A stretch of 64,000 nt of DNA, from assembly GCF_000974425.1 (NCBI RefSeq), contig NZ_CP010429.1:4945501-5009500 (forward strand). Direction: 5' to 3'. The position numbers were made by a program, and so were the translations under genes. This stretch comes from Spirosoma radiotolerans (lineage in GTDB: Bacteria; Bacteroidota; Bacteroidia; Cytophagales; Spirosomataceae). Shown piece after piece: positions 43,581-52,100 of this stretch; positions within the stretch are counted from its first letter, which is position 1, and each line of letters begins with the position of its first letter. The notes beneath the pieces are model-generated. The model saw only the letters and a program-made list of their open reading frames with translations. It had not been told where the DNA came from and did not search any database.

Positions 43581-44513
43581 CTATTTTATGATTGTGGATT
43601 CTTTATCAACCCGTGGGGCCTGTCCACCGCGCAGGATTGAGCTGCCATTGAAGCGTTGACTTTGATCGACACCCATTGGCTGGGTGAGTTCGTCGAGGCT
43701 AAGCTGCCCGCTTTGGGCAAAAGCCGTGATGGCATTGGTGAAGGTAACCAGCTTAATGGCCTCGTCTGAAATACCCCGCTGTTTCATTAAAGCGGCCGTT
43801 TTGGGCACCGCCAGCGGGTCGCTGATGCCCCAGTCGGCGGCTGAGTTGATCATAATCCGCTCCGGGCCATACTGCTTTACAATGTCTACCATCCGCTCAT
43901 TTCCCATTTTCGTAAACGGATAAATGGTAAAGCCTGCCCAGAAACCCCGGTCCAGTACTTCGCGCACCGTTTCCTCATTATTATGATCGACAATCACCAT
44001 GCCGGGCGCAATACCGTGCTCGATGGCAATATCCATACTGCGGCTGGTTCCCTGCTTTTTGTCGCGGTGGGGGGTGTGAATCTGAACCGGCAGATTGGCT
44101 TCTTTGGCAAGCTCCAGCTGAGCCCGGTAATATTTATCTTCGGCGGGTGTCTGGTCATCGAAGCCAATCTCCCCAACGCCTACCACACCTTCTTTATAGA
44201 TAAATAAAGGCAGGATTTCCATAACCTGCTCCGCTAATTCTTCCTGATTGGCTTCTTTGGAGTTTAATCCAATGGTGCAATAATGCCGAATACCGAACTG
44301 AGAAGCCCTAAACCGCTCCCACCCGACCAGACTGGCGAAATAATCGCGAAACGAATCGATACCTGTCCGGGGCTGACCTAACCAGAAAGCCGGTTCAATT
44401 AGGGCCACCACACCCGCATCGGCCATAGCCTGATAATCGTCGGTGGTCCGGGAGGTCATGTGGACGTGCATGTCGAAAAAAGACATGCCACGAATTGAAT
44501 CCATAAAATCCAT
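43581..44513 (-). CDS. eboB: EboB-like TatD-family metal-dependent hydrolase
   Basis: 310 residues. The H-x-H metal motif is near the start, FFDMHVHMTSRTT. Other conserved segments are GVVGVGEIGFDDQT, with the acidic ligand, and VQIHTPHRD. TatD-like enzymes of the amidohydrolase superfamily bind metals with such histidines. It is immediately upstream of eboC, with a 1-bp spacing, and together they represent the EboB/EboC pair of the ebo cluster. Substrate unknown. Confidence 0.8.
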   Translation of the reverse strand: MDFMDSIRGMSFFDMHVHMTSRTTDDYQAMADAGVVALIEPAFWLGQPRTGIDSFRDYFASLVGWERFRASQFGIRHYCTIGLNSKEANQEELAEQVMEILPLFIYKEGVVGVGEIGFDDQTPAEDKYYRAQLELAKEANLPVQIHTPHRDKKQGTSRSMDIAIEHGIAPGMVIVDHNNEETVREVLDRGFWAGFTIYPFTKMGNERMVDIVKQYGPERIMINSAADWGISDPLAVPKTAALMKQRGISDEAIKLVTFTNAITAFAQSGQLSLDELTQPMGVDQSQRFNGSSILRGGQAPRVDKESTIIK

Positions 44514-44750
44514 AATTGTACTACGTTAAGGCATTAAGCAAGCGTCAATAGCGTTGTAAAGTTCCGCAAAAAATAGCCCCCTTCTGCACGTTTTTTAGCA
44601 ACATTTAATCCTGATCAACAAACTTCACTCTAGTCTATTCGTTTTATAGATAGAGCTTTTAGGGAGTCATTCTCGCGTTGGCCGTCGGCTTATACAAGTA
44701 GTAAGATTCTTTATAAAAACTCGACAATTAACCGTACAACAAATGCAACC

Positions 44751-45428
44751 ATGAAGACGCATCATCAACGTAAAGTAGGAAAGTGGAAACTTGGGGCAGT
44801 TTTACTGCTTCTGGGCGTTGGCGGATTGACATCCTGCCGCGAAAATGCGGTCAACGACCTGAGCCCCGCCGATAGTCCAGTTTATATTACAAACTACGAC
44901 CGCTCGGTTAACTTCGGCCAGTATAAAACGTTTAGTCTGCCCGACTCGGTCATCATTGAGTCGAACGATTCGTATAGCATGACTCAAACGGATGTTTCAG
45001 GCCGATTTGTAACGAATGTAGCCAATGCCCTGACAGCAAAGGGATTCCGGCGGGTAAATCGAGGTGAAAACGCCGATTTGGGGGTAGCTATTATTCGGGT
45101 CAATAACCAGTATACGGGCGTTGCCTCCGACCCTTATTCGTACTATTCGAACTACTGGGGAGGGGGATTCGGAGGCTTTGGCGGGTATGGCTATTACCCT
45201 TATTACCCGAGCTACTACACCTACCAGGTTACGGATCAATACTGGGAAATTCAGATTGTCGATCTGAAAAATCGCCCCGCAACGGGCACCACGGGCTCAA
45301 CACAAGCCCAGTTAAATGTCATTTATGACGCCACTATCCGCGGCACCGACATCACCGATCAGCAAGCAGTCGACACAGCCGTGACCGCTATTTTTAACCA
45401 ATCGCCTTATTTGAAGGCCACAGAATAA
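44751..45428 (+). CDS. DUF4136 lipoprotein
   Basis: 225 residues with a lipoprotein signal (LLLGVGGLTSCRE, Cys near residue 29). The family's YDRSVNFGQYKTFSLPDS block follows, with a Gly/Tyr-rich stretch (FGGFGGYGYYPYYPSYY) in the middle. DUF4136 proteins are usually outer-membrane or periplasmic lipoproteins of unknown function. It overlaps the pattern of an operon with the barrel gene 6 bp downstream, and both are on the opposite strand to the ebo genes on either side. Confidence 0.85.
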   Translation: MKTHHQRKVGKWKLGAVLLLLGVGGLTSCRENAVNDLSPADSPVYITNYDRSVNFGQYKTFSLPDSVIIESNDSYSMTQTDVSGRFVTNVANALTAKGFRRVNRGENADLGVAIIRVNNQYTGVASDPYSYYSNYWGGGFGGFGGYGYYPYYPSYYTYQVTDQYWEIQIVDLKNRPATGTTGSTQAQLNVIYDATIRGTDITDQQAVDTAVTAIFNQSPYLKATE

Positions 45429-45434
45429 GCACGT

Positions 45435-46097
45435 ATGAAACCGATCATAGCCTTCGTTGCCCTGATGGCGTTAACAACAACGACCTGGGCACAGTATCAG
45501 AACGACAATAAAGGAAACTACAATTTCCCATCGCCTTATCAGGAATATGTAACGTTCAACATTTCGGCCCGGTATGGGGTCGCTTTCCCGATGGGCGGCA
45601 CTAAAGGGTATATTGATAAGGTATCGCCAACGAATCTAGCGTTGGACGGTGAATGGCTCTTTCCGAAGCGATTCTCCATTGGCCTCAAAACGGGTTACCA
45701 ATACAACAAGCAGCGTCTTCCTCGTCAGGTCTACGAATATGACAATCAGTCTATTTCGGCAGTGCAAACGCGTACGCTGTCGGTCATTCCGGCCATGGTT
45801 TCCCTATCCTATTACTTTGCCGATAATGCCGCAGCCCTCCGGCCGTATGTGCAGTTTGCTGGTGGTGGTGCCTATGTGGATTACACAAACTACTTCGGAA
45901 CGCTGGCCGATCAATCGCATGGTTTTAAAGGTGCGATTGCACCCGCTGTTGGTGTAAAGTATTATGGCAAGCGTGAACAGGGTTTAGGGGCTGAGATTCA
46001 GGCCCAGTACCAGAATGTTTTCTTCAACTATGACCTGTTGAAAAATAACAGCCCTTCGTTGATGCTGTCGGCCGGCATATCGTACCGGTTCTATTAG
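45435..46097 (+). CDS. Outer-membrane beta-barrel protein
   Basis: 220 residues, signal peptide MKPIIAFVALMALTTTTWAQ. The mature protein is built of barrel strands such as FNISARYGVAFPMGGTKGY, FSIGLKTGYQYN and LMLSAGISYRFY at the end, typical of an OmpA/OmpW-like small barrel. It is 6 bp after the DUF4136 lipoprotein gene and probably co-expressed, suggesting an outer-membrane pair. Confidence 0.78.
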   Translation: MKPIIAFVALMALTTTTWAQYQNDNKGNYNFPSPYQEYVTFNISARYGVAFPMGGTKGYIDKVSPTNLALDGEWLFPKRFSIGLKTGYQYNKQRLPRQVYEYDNQSISAVQTRTLSVIPAMVSLSYYFADNAAALRPYVQFAGGGAYVDYTNYFGTLADQSHGFKGAIAPAVGVKYYGKREQGLGAEIQAQYQNVFFNYDLLKNNSPSLMLSAGISYRFY

Positions 46098-46152
46098 GTT
46101 TTTGGTTTGTAGTTTACGGTTGGCTAACGCATTTGTATTGCCTTCGACCATT

Positions 46153-46232
46153 CATGGCCTGTGTCCTCACAGGCTATTTTTCGAACCAAACTAATGCTGA
46201 CGCAAGAATGGCCCGTGGGGACACAGGCCATG
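46153..46232. repeat. 80-bp inverted repeat element with GTGTCC core
   Basis: Arms CATGGCCTGTGTCC (46153-46166) and GGACACAGGCCATG (46219-46232) are perfect complements, extended by a mostly matching CACAGGC/GCCCGTG part. A related core (CCGTGAGGACAC) occurs at about 3340. It may be a dispersed palindromic element. Confidence 0.55.
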
Positions 46233-46301
46233 GATATGGTAACACTCCGCCGTCATTTAACTACCAACCGTAAACCACAAACTGTAAACCAAGAACCGCC
46301 A

Positions 46302-46976
46302 TTACATCAACTCACCAATATGGTCAGGCAAACTACGCCCGGCAGCCCGGCGTTCGGCAGCGTAATCGGCCAGCGTCTGAGCAAGTCGGGCGTTTTTACG
46401 ATCCTGCAGGCCGGTAATCTGTGTCACATCCTTGTCGGTGAAAAACGCTTTCATGATCAACTGATTCCAGGCCGCTTCACTGAAGTAGTCGGCAGGAAAA
46501 GGATTATGAAGCATAATCGCTGACTGAACATCAGCGATGTTGTTGCGGATACCTTCAGTGGCCTGAAACGTCCACGCTTCGGGATAGGCCAGCACGGGCA
46601 ACGCCGAATAAAGCGCGACCAATTCGTTCAACTCCCCGGCTTTGAATAGTTCACTGATCGTTTTCACATACGTATTCTGATTGTCAGCCGGGAGTTGCAG
46701 CAGCCACCAAACCCGCGCCAGCCGATCTAACGTCCAGCCATCAACTGTAAATCCTGGGCGAACCCGTTGCAGCGCAAATTGTATGTCAGCCGGTACATTG
46801 ATAGGTTGTTTCCCAACGAAACGGGGAATGGCCGTAAACACACGATAAAATACAGCGACTTGCTGCTTCTCATTGAAGGCATCGGCCTGTTGTTTAAGAT
46901 AGCTTACTGCCTTTTCAGAATTGGGTTGCTGTTCAAGCAAATAGAACAGCGTTTGACTCATTGTAAGAATATTCAT
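46302..46976 (-). CDS. eboA: EboA-domain protein
   Basis: 224 residues. Recognised by the all-helical EboA blocks: GWTLDRLARVWWLL near residue 75, YSALPVLAYPE, RNNIADVQSAIMLHNPFP, and the C-terminal LQDRKNARLAQTLADYAAER. No enzymatic motif is visible; the function is unknown even in cyanobacteria, where ebo genes are needed for scytonemin-type pigment precursor export. It lies 57 bp downstream of xerC on the same strand, away from the other ebo genes. Confidence 0.85.
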   Translation of the reverse strand: MNILTMSQTLFYLLEQQPNSEKAVSYLKQQADAFNEKQQVAVFYRVFTAIPRFVGKQPINVPADIQFALQRVRPGFTVDGWTLDRLARVWWLLQLPADNQNTYVKTISELFKAGELNELVALYSALPVLAYPEAWTFQATEGIRNNIADVQSAIMLHNPFPADYFSEAAWNQLIMKAFFTDKDVTQITGLQDRKNARLAQTLADYAAERRAAGRSLPDHIGELM

Positions 46977-47033
46977 GGGACAAAAAATAACAGGAATCCA
47001 AGCCGGTTATGACGCACATCCACCCAATCTAAT

Positions 47034-47939
47034 TTAGCGCTTGGCCTTTGGATGGGCCTGATCGTACGTCTTCTTCAACTGTTCCAGGCTGGTATGTGTA
47101 TAAATCTGCGTGGCGGCTAAACTACTGTGTCCAAGCAAATCTTTAATGGCGTTTAAGTCGGCTCCCCGATTGAGCAGGTGCGTGGCAAAGGAGTGACGCA
47201 ACACGTGCGGGCTTTTCTTTTCAAGCGTCGTGACCAGCGTCAGGTGCCGGGTCACTATGCGTTGAATCAGCATAGCGTATGCCGGAACGCCCTTGTCACT
47301 CACAATCAAATGCACACGATCTGCCTGGCCCAGAAACGTTTCCTCTTTTAGCCGACTGTATTGTTGGATGAGCGCAAACAGAGGGTCGGTCAGGGGAATG
47401 ATCCGGTGCTTATTCCGCTTGCCCAGCACCGTAATTGTCTTTTCATAGAGGTTTACATCAACTGTTTTCAGGCCCGTTAGCTCACTTAGCCGGATGCCCG
47501 TCCCATACAGTAATTCGAGTACCAGTTTATCGCGCACCCCCTCAAAGGTATCGGGAAAATCGACATCGCTAAGCAACATGTCCATTGGCTTTTCCTCCAC
47601 GTACTGGGGCAGTTTCTTACTGGTTTTCAACGCCTGAATTTTCGACATTGGATCGAAGTCAATCACTTTTCGGCGAAGTAAAAAACCAAAGAAAGCGCGA
47701 AGTGTCGCGATTTTCCGGTTTACGGACGATTTATCGGTTTTCCCTTCCACCAGGCTCACGATCCAGGAGCGAACGTGCCGAAAATCAGCAAGTTCGGGTT
47801 GGCCGATGTTGCACTCAGTAAGGAGAAACGTGCAAAATTGCTCTAAATCCTTCGTATACGCGGTTAGGGTATGATGGCTGAGTCGTTTTTCGAACCGAAT
47901 GTGCTGCAGGAAGTCCTGACCCAGTTGTGTTTGATCCAT
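47034..47939 (-). CDS. xerC: Tyrosine recombinase XerC/XerD
   Basis: 301 residues. The N-terminal SAM-like DNA-binding domain is followed by the catalytic domain with the R-H-x-x-R-Y set: Arg in LELLYGTGIRLSELTGL, the His-x-x-Arg in PHVLRHSFATHLL, His in DLLGHSSLAATQIY and the nucleophilic tyrosine in IYTHT. It resolves chromosome dimers in partnership with another Xer. Location just downstream of rpsU is a housekeeping position in Bacteroidota, so it is not a mobile-element integrase. Confidence 0.9.
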   Translation of the reverse strand: MDQTQLGQDFLQHIRFEKRLSHHTLTAYTKDLEQFCTFLLTECNIGQPELADFRHVRSWIVSLVEGKTDKSSVNRKIATLRAFFGFLLRRKVIDFDPMSKIQALKTSKKLPQYVEEKPMDMLLSDVDFPDTFEGVRDKLVLELLYGTGIRLSELTGLKTVDVNLYEKTITVLGKRNKHRIIPLTDPLFALIQQYSRLKEETFLGQADRVHLIVSDKGVPAYAMLIQRIVTRHLTLVTTLEKKSPHVLRHSFATHLLNRGADLNAIKDLLGHSSLAATQIYTHTSLEQLKKTYDQAHPKAKR

Positions 47940-48063
47940 TTGATTCCATTGAGTTTATCAGGTCAAATTTACTCATCTTGCGCTGATGAATCGGCTTAAA
48001 GTTACAACTCAACAGACAGGCGCCAATGTTCATGCAAATCCGTGAAATCACAAAAATCCGGAT

Positions 48064-48097
48064 AAAAAAAAGCAGCAAGCATGGCTGCTTACTGCTT
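48064..48097 (-). terminator. Terminator of rpsU
   Basis: On the minus strand AAGCAGTAAGCA, a GCCA loop and TGCTTGCTGCTT form a 12-bp stem (one wobble), followed by T7. It lies about 90 bp after the rpsU stop and upstream of xerC. Confidence 0.75.
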
Positions 48098-48187
48098 CTG
48101 TGTCGTGTCATACCATTTGGCGATTCATCCTCGTTGACTGCGCATTCAACGATTCATCCACAACCAACTTCACACCACCAAACAATC

Positions 48188-48385
48188 CTATTGCTCGGTG
48201 TGATTGCCGTACATGCGTTCTTTGTACGTGGCTTTGATGATCTCTGTGCGACGCTTGATGGATGGCTTCTGGAAAGCTGTCCGCGACCGCAACTGCCGCA
48301 ACACACCCGTCTTCTCAAATTTCTTTTTGAAGCGTTTTAGGGCCTTGTCGATCGACTCGTTGTCTTTTACGTTAATGATAAGCAT
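48188..48385 (-). CDS. rpsU: 30S ribosomal protein S21
   Basis: 65 residues, starting MLIINVKDNESIDKALKRFK. The KALKRFKKKFEKTGVLRQLR segment is the S21 core (S21 is a small basic protein of the 30S subunit involved in translation initiation), and the tail RRTEIIKATYKERMYG is as expected. A divergent promoter overlaps that of the Ppx gene. Confidence 0.95.
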   Translation of the reverse strand: MLIINVKDNESIDKALKRFKKKFEKTGVLRQLRSRTAFQKPSIKRRTEIIKATYKERMYGNHTEQ

Positions 48386-48421
48386 GTTCTAAATATTCTG
48401 TTTTAGCTAAAAACCGGACGG

Positions 48422-48452
48422 CAAAGGTAATAGATTTGCAACTATGAAACAA
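48422..48452 (-). promoter_or_regulatory. rpsU promoter
   Basis: TTG (48452-48450), 20-bp spacer, TACCTTTG (48429-48422) on the minus strand. On the plus strand TAGATTTG at 48431-48438 is a possible -7 box for the divergent ppx gene. The -33 of rpsU lies inside the first codons of ppx. Confidence 0.7.
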
Positions 48453-49370
48453 GCCATTATCGACTTAGGTACCAATACATTTCATCTGCTGATCGTTGAG
48501 AAAAACGGCTCCGCATATACAACTCTGTTTCGGGAAAGCCTGCCCGCCAAAATTGGACAGGCCGGTATCAATCAGGGCTTCATTACCGAGGAGGGCATTG
48601 GGCGGGCGTTGGGCGTTCTAACGTACTTCCGGCAGGTGCTCGACCAGCACGGCGTCGATCCGGGTCAGGTGATTGCCACGGGCACGAGTGCCATTCGCGT
48701 TGCCCGTAATCAGGCTGAATTCATTGACCGGGTTCGGGAAGCAACCGGCATTCCGATTATCGTTATTTCGGGCGAGCAGGAGGCCGATTATATCTATCAG
48801 GGCGTACGGGCAGCGGGTGCACTGGACGAGGCTACCTCACTCGTCATCGATATTGGTGGCGGCAGCGTTGAATTTATTCTGGGCAATCAAGCACGGACGT
48901 TCTGGAAACAAAGTTTTGAAATAGGCGGACAGCGTCTGCGGGAACGATTTATGACTACGGACCCGATCAACTCCGGCAGTATTCGTCGGCTCCACGACTA
49001 TTTTCAGGAAAACTTGCTACCGCTGGCCAATGCGATCCACCAATACCAGCCCACGGTTCTGGTTGGCTCATCGGGTTCGTTCGACACGCTGGTCGATATA
49101 TGGTCCATGCACGAATACGGTCACCTGCCCAGCTCCGCCCAATCGTCATTTACCTTGCCTGTCAGTGAGTTTTATCGGGTCTATGAACTACTCATCACCC
49201 GAAATCATGCTGAGCGGATGCAGATTCCCGGTATGATCGAACTGCGCGTTGATATGATTGTCGTTGCCGTTTGCCTGATCGACTACGTCCTGAAAACCTA
49301 CGGCATATCACAAATCAGAACCTCCACCTACTCCCTGAAAGAGGGCGTTCTGGCTTCGCTCCAAGGTTAA
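48444..49370 (+). CDS. Ppx/GppA phosphatase
   Basis: 308 residues. The ASKHA-fold phosphatase motifs are IDLGTNTFHLLI at the start, ATGTSAIRVARN, ISGEQEADYIYQGV and VIDIGGGSVEFIL near residue 140. Ppx/GppA enzymes hydrolyse polyphosphate or pppGpp. This protein has only the two-lobed catalytic core, about 300 residues, without the C-terminal HD-type domain of E. coli Ppx, as in many Bacteroidota. Confidence 0.9.
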   Translation: MKQAIIDLGTNTFHLLIVEKNGSAYTTLFRESLPAKIGQAGINQGFITEEGIGRALGVLTYFRQVLDQHGVDPGQVIATGTSAIRVARNQAEFIDRVREATGIPIIVISGEQEADYIYQGVRAAGALDEATSLVIDIGGGSVEFILGNQARTFWKQSFEIGGQRLRERFMTTDPINSGSIRRLHDYFQENLLPLANAIHQYQPTVLVGSSGSFDTLVDIWSMHEYGHLPSSAQSSFTLPVSEFYRVYELLITRNHAERMQIPGMIELRVDMIVVAVCLIDYVLKTYGISQIRTSTYSLKEGVLASLQG

Positions 49371-49371
49371 T

Positions 49372-49408
49372 GGTTTTACCAAACGGCCTCTGTCTGTTTG
49401 GTAAAACC
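49372..49408 (+). terminator. Hairpin after ppx
   Basis: 13-bp perfect stem GGTTTTACCAAAC and GTTTGGTAAAACC with an 11-base loop, just after the stop codon; no T run follows, so termination strength is unsure. Confidence 0.55.
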
Positions 49409-49505
49409 TGATCCATATTATCAGAACGGGTAAGTTTATCCGCAAACAAGCTTTTACTTTCTGATACACATCCCTGTCAAACACCTTCGATAAGCCAGTG
49501 AGGAA

Positions 49506-50510
49506 ATGAAAGCCGAAACCAACGAACGCTCGTCTTACAGTAACTTAATTTACACGGCCCTCATTATTTCGGCCGTAGCCATAGCCCTTACCTTTCCGGA
49601 GCCATTCACCAAAATAGGCGACTTCCCGCTGAAGAAATTGATTGTTCCGCTGCTGCAGATTATTATGCTCGGCATGGGCACAACCATGTCGATTAAAGAT
49701 TTTGAAGGGGTTATCAAGCAGCCGCGGGCAGTATTTGTGGGTGTCTCGTGTCATTTTCTTATCATGCCTTTGCTGGGATTTACCTTGGCTAATGTCTTCA
49801 AGTTTCCGCCCGAAATTGCAGCTGGCGTGGTGCTGATCGGCTGTTCGCCTAGCGGGCTGGCTTCAAATGTGATGTGCTTTATTGCTAAGGCAAACGTGCC
49901 CCTGTCCATCACCGTAACAACCTTATCGACCCTGCTGGCCCCTTTCCTGATGCCTGCCCTGATGACGCTGCTGGCGGGCCAGTTTATCGAGATCTCCTTC
50001 TTAAAAATGATGGTCGAGATTATGGAGATCGTCATTTTGCCGGTTATAATCGGCCTAGCACTGAACCGTATTTTTCATAAGTCAGCCGTCATTTTAAACC
50101 GAATCATGCCCCTGATTTCAATGGCCGGCATTGTCCTGATTGTCGCCATCATTACGGCGGCTGGACGGGATAGTTTACTGACCGTGGGCTGGACATTAGC
50201 CCTTTGCGTGTTGATTCATAACCTGACGGGTTTCACCTTGGGCTACTGGAGTGCCCGTATATTCGGTATGGACGAGCAGAGCTGTCGTACCGTCGCTATT
50301 GAAGTTGGCTTACAGAACGGCGGATTAGCCTCGGGCATTGCGGTTCAAATGGGCAAAGTAGCTACCGTGGGCCTTGCGCCTGCCCTATTCGGCCCGATTA
50401 TGAACACAACTGGTTCACTACTGGCTACCTATTGGAGTCAGCATCCACCTAAAGAGGTGCTGGATACTGAAGCAACGCCCATTAAGTCGGTGTCTTCTCA
50501 AGATATTTGA
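49506..50510 (+). CDS. Bile acid:sodium symporter (BASS) family transporter
   Basis: 334 residues with about ten membrane segments. The family blocks are LLQIIMLGMGTTMSIKDF, VVLIGCSPSGLASNVMCFIA and VEVGLQNGGLASGIA-like EVGLQNGGLAS near residue 258. BASS proteins import organic anions with sodium; bacterial members include pantoate and other acid carriers, so the name does not fix the substrate. Stand-alone gene between ppx and a MarR operon. Confidence 0.87.
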   Translation: MKAETNERSSYSNLIYTALIISAVAIALTFPEPFTKIGDFPLKKLIVPLLQIIMLGMGTTMSIKDFEGVIKQPRAVFVGVSCHFLIMPLLGFTLANVFKFPPEIAAGVVLIGCSPSGLASNVMCFIAKANVPLSITVTTLSTLLAPFLMPALMTLLAGQFIEISFLKMMVEIMEIVILPVIIGLALNRIFHKSAVILNRIMPLISMAGIVLIVAIITAAGRDSLLTVGWTLALCVLIHNLTGFTLGYWSARIFGMDEQSCRTVAIEVGLQNGGLASGIAVQMGKVATVGLAPALFGPIMNTTGSLLATYWSQHPPKEVLDTEATPIKSVSSQDI

Positions 50511-50582
50511 GTATTATCTTGTGTTTACTTCTCATGAAAAGCTATTAATCTGATAACCGGCTTAATAGCTTTTTTCGGCCGC

Positions 50583-50618
50583 CCAAAGTTGCATATACAA
50601 CTTTGGTGCTTATTTTTA
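50583..50618 (+). promoter_or_regulatory. MarR promoter with palindromic operator
   Basis: CCAAAGTTG-N6-CAACTTTGG (50583-50606) is a perfect 9-bp inverted repeat with a further symmetric ATAT centre. TTG of the left arm (50589-50591), a 19-bp spacer and TATTTTTA (50611-50618) form a near-consensus promoter, so the operator covers the -33 element. The -7 box is only 4 bp from the ATG. Confidence 0.65.
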
Positions 50619-50622
50619 CGAT

Positions 50623-51069
50623 ATGTACGCCGACCACACTGATAATAATCGCAACTCACCTGAAACCTATTGTGTTGCTGGTCGGCTGCGGATGCTGGCG
50701 CGGGTCGTAACGGGACGATACAATGATGCGTTTGTGTCTGAGGGCGTTACGTTTGCACAGGCGGGTTTGCTTATGCGGATTTTTGCCCAACCGGGCGTGC
50801 GGCAGGCGGAGTTGTCCAAATTGCTTCAGATTGAAAAATCAGCCATGAGCCGCGATGTCCAGTTGCTCCAGAAAAACGGCTGGCTCACCGATAACCTTCG
50901 TAATGGTCTGTTTCTGACTGAGGAAGGTCGGGCGTTAGCCAAACGATGCCACAAAATATGGAAGGTACTCAATGAACAGATTCGCCTGAAACTGGGACCC
51001 GATGCCATTGATGGCCTGACGGCTTTTTCGGCTAATGTACTGACTAAACTTTTATCCCCAACTGATTAA
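50623..51069 (+). CDS. MarR family transcriptional regulator
   Basis: 148 residues. Winged-helix core: GVTFAQAGLLMRIFAQPGVR, ELSKLLQIEKSAMSRDVQLL and the wing GWLTDNLRNGLFLTEEG. It is a different subtype from the MarR at 26989. The operator overlaps its promoter, so it likely represses itself and the three downstream genes, which follow with gaps of 11, 27 and 6 bp. Confidence 0.85.
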   Translation: MYADHTDNNRNSPETYCVAGRLRMLARVVTGRYNDAFVSEGVTFAQAGLLMRIFAQPGVRQAELSKLLQIEKSAMSRDVQLLQKNGWLTDNLRNGLFLTEEGRALAKRCHKIWKVLNEQIRLKLGPDAIDGLTAFSANVLTKLLSPTD

Positions 51070-51080
51070 ACCCTACCACC

Positions 51081-51536
51081 ATGACCACCGAACTCATAAC
51101 CCAGCTATGGCAATTTAACCAAGGGGCTGCATCAGGCGCCATTCGTAAGCTTACACCCGAAAATTTTAGAAATCGCCTGACACCCGAAACCGCTTCGGCC
51201 GGCTTTGTTGCCCTGCATTCTGCCGAGATAATGCACCGGTTAGCGACCATGTTATTCGGACGCGAACTGGGTATTGAACTACAGGCAGTTGGTGGTGTTT
51301 CAGACGACGGAAAGCTCCTCGATCTGGCAGCGGTTAAGCAGCTGGTTGAAGATAGTTACGCCATGATTGCTGACCACATTCAGCAAACAAGCGACACGCA
51401 ATGGGCTGAACGGGTACAATCTCCCTTTGGGGAGGTGTCGCGGCTGCAGCTTCTTACCTTCCTGATGCACCACAACTCCTACCATGCCGGACAAATTGCG
51501 CAGGCAATCAAAAAAGGAAAAGAGTTTGCCCTGTGA
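51081..51536 (+). CDS. DinB family protein
   Basis: 151 residues, a four-helix DinB-like fold. The metal-binding histidines are visible: HSAEIMHRL near residue 50 and HHNSYHAGQIAQ near the C-terminus. DinB-like proteins include thiol transferases (bacillithiol- or mycothiol-dependent) but function here is unknown. A bacilliredoxin elsewhere in the window indicates bacillithiol may exist in this cell. Second gene of the MarR operon. Confidence 0.82.
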   Translation: MTTELITQLWQFNQGAASGAIRKLTPENFRNRLTPETASAGFVALHSAEIMHRLATMLFGRELGIELQAVGGVSDDGKLLDLAAVKQLVEDSYAMIADHIQQTSDTQWAERVQSPFGEVSRLQLLTFLMHHNSYHAGQIAQAIKKGKEFAL

Positions 51537-51563
51537 TCTAACAACTGTATCTATCTACTCACT

Positions 51564-52094
51564 ATGACACCCGCTTTTCTGCAAACCAACCGTCGGGAAT
51601 CGTTCAAATCATGGCGATTTCGTCAATTCATGAACTGGTATCCGATGTATTTCGGAACGGGCGGTAAAATCCTGTTCTGGTCGGGTGACTCACGGGAAGT
51701 TCACTTGCGGCTGCGTCGAAATCTGTGGACCTATAATTATGTTGGGACCATTTTTGGCGGCAGTATGTTTGCGGCTGCCGACCCGTTTTACATGCTGATG
51801 CTTCTTCGGATTTTGGGCAACCAATACGTGGTCTGGGATAAAACGGGCAGTATCCGCTTTCGAAAACCGGGCCGGCAAACACTGTATGCCCGCTTTGAAA
51901 TCACCGACGAACAACTGATTACCGTACGGCAGGCCGTGGCAGAAAATGGGCAAACAGAGCAGACCTTTACTTTGCAATGGCTGAATGCTGACGGGGTTGT
52001 TCACGCGCAAATCGAACGACTTTGCTACGTTGCCGATAAAAAGCACTACGAAGAACGGAAGAACGACAGACAACAGTCACGGTTTCAACGCTGA
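51564..52094 (+). CDS. DUF4442 hotdog-fold protein
   Basis: 176 residues. Segments NWYPMYFGTGGKILFWSGD, NLWTYNYVGTIFGGSMFAAA with DPFYMLML, and the long strand region (YARFEITDEQL) follow the DUF4442 hotdog pattern, related to acyl-CoA thioesterases. The activity is not shown for this family. Third gene of the MarR operon, starting 27 bp after DinB. Confidence 0.82.
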   Translation: MTPAFLQTNRRESFKSWRFRQFMNWYPMYFGTGGKILFWSGDSREVHLRLRRNLWTYNYVGTIFGGSMFAAADPFYMLMLLRILGNQYVVWDKTGSIRFRKPGRQTLYARFEITDEQLITVRQAVAENGQTEQTFTLQWLNADGVVHAQIERLCYVADKKHYEERKNDRQQSRFQR

Positions 52095-52100
52095 GCGCCT

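Noticed and set aside
47034-47939. Integrase of a mobile island
   Set aside because: XerC-like with housekeeping neighbours (rpsU); no attachment site or other mobile genes.
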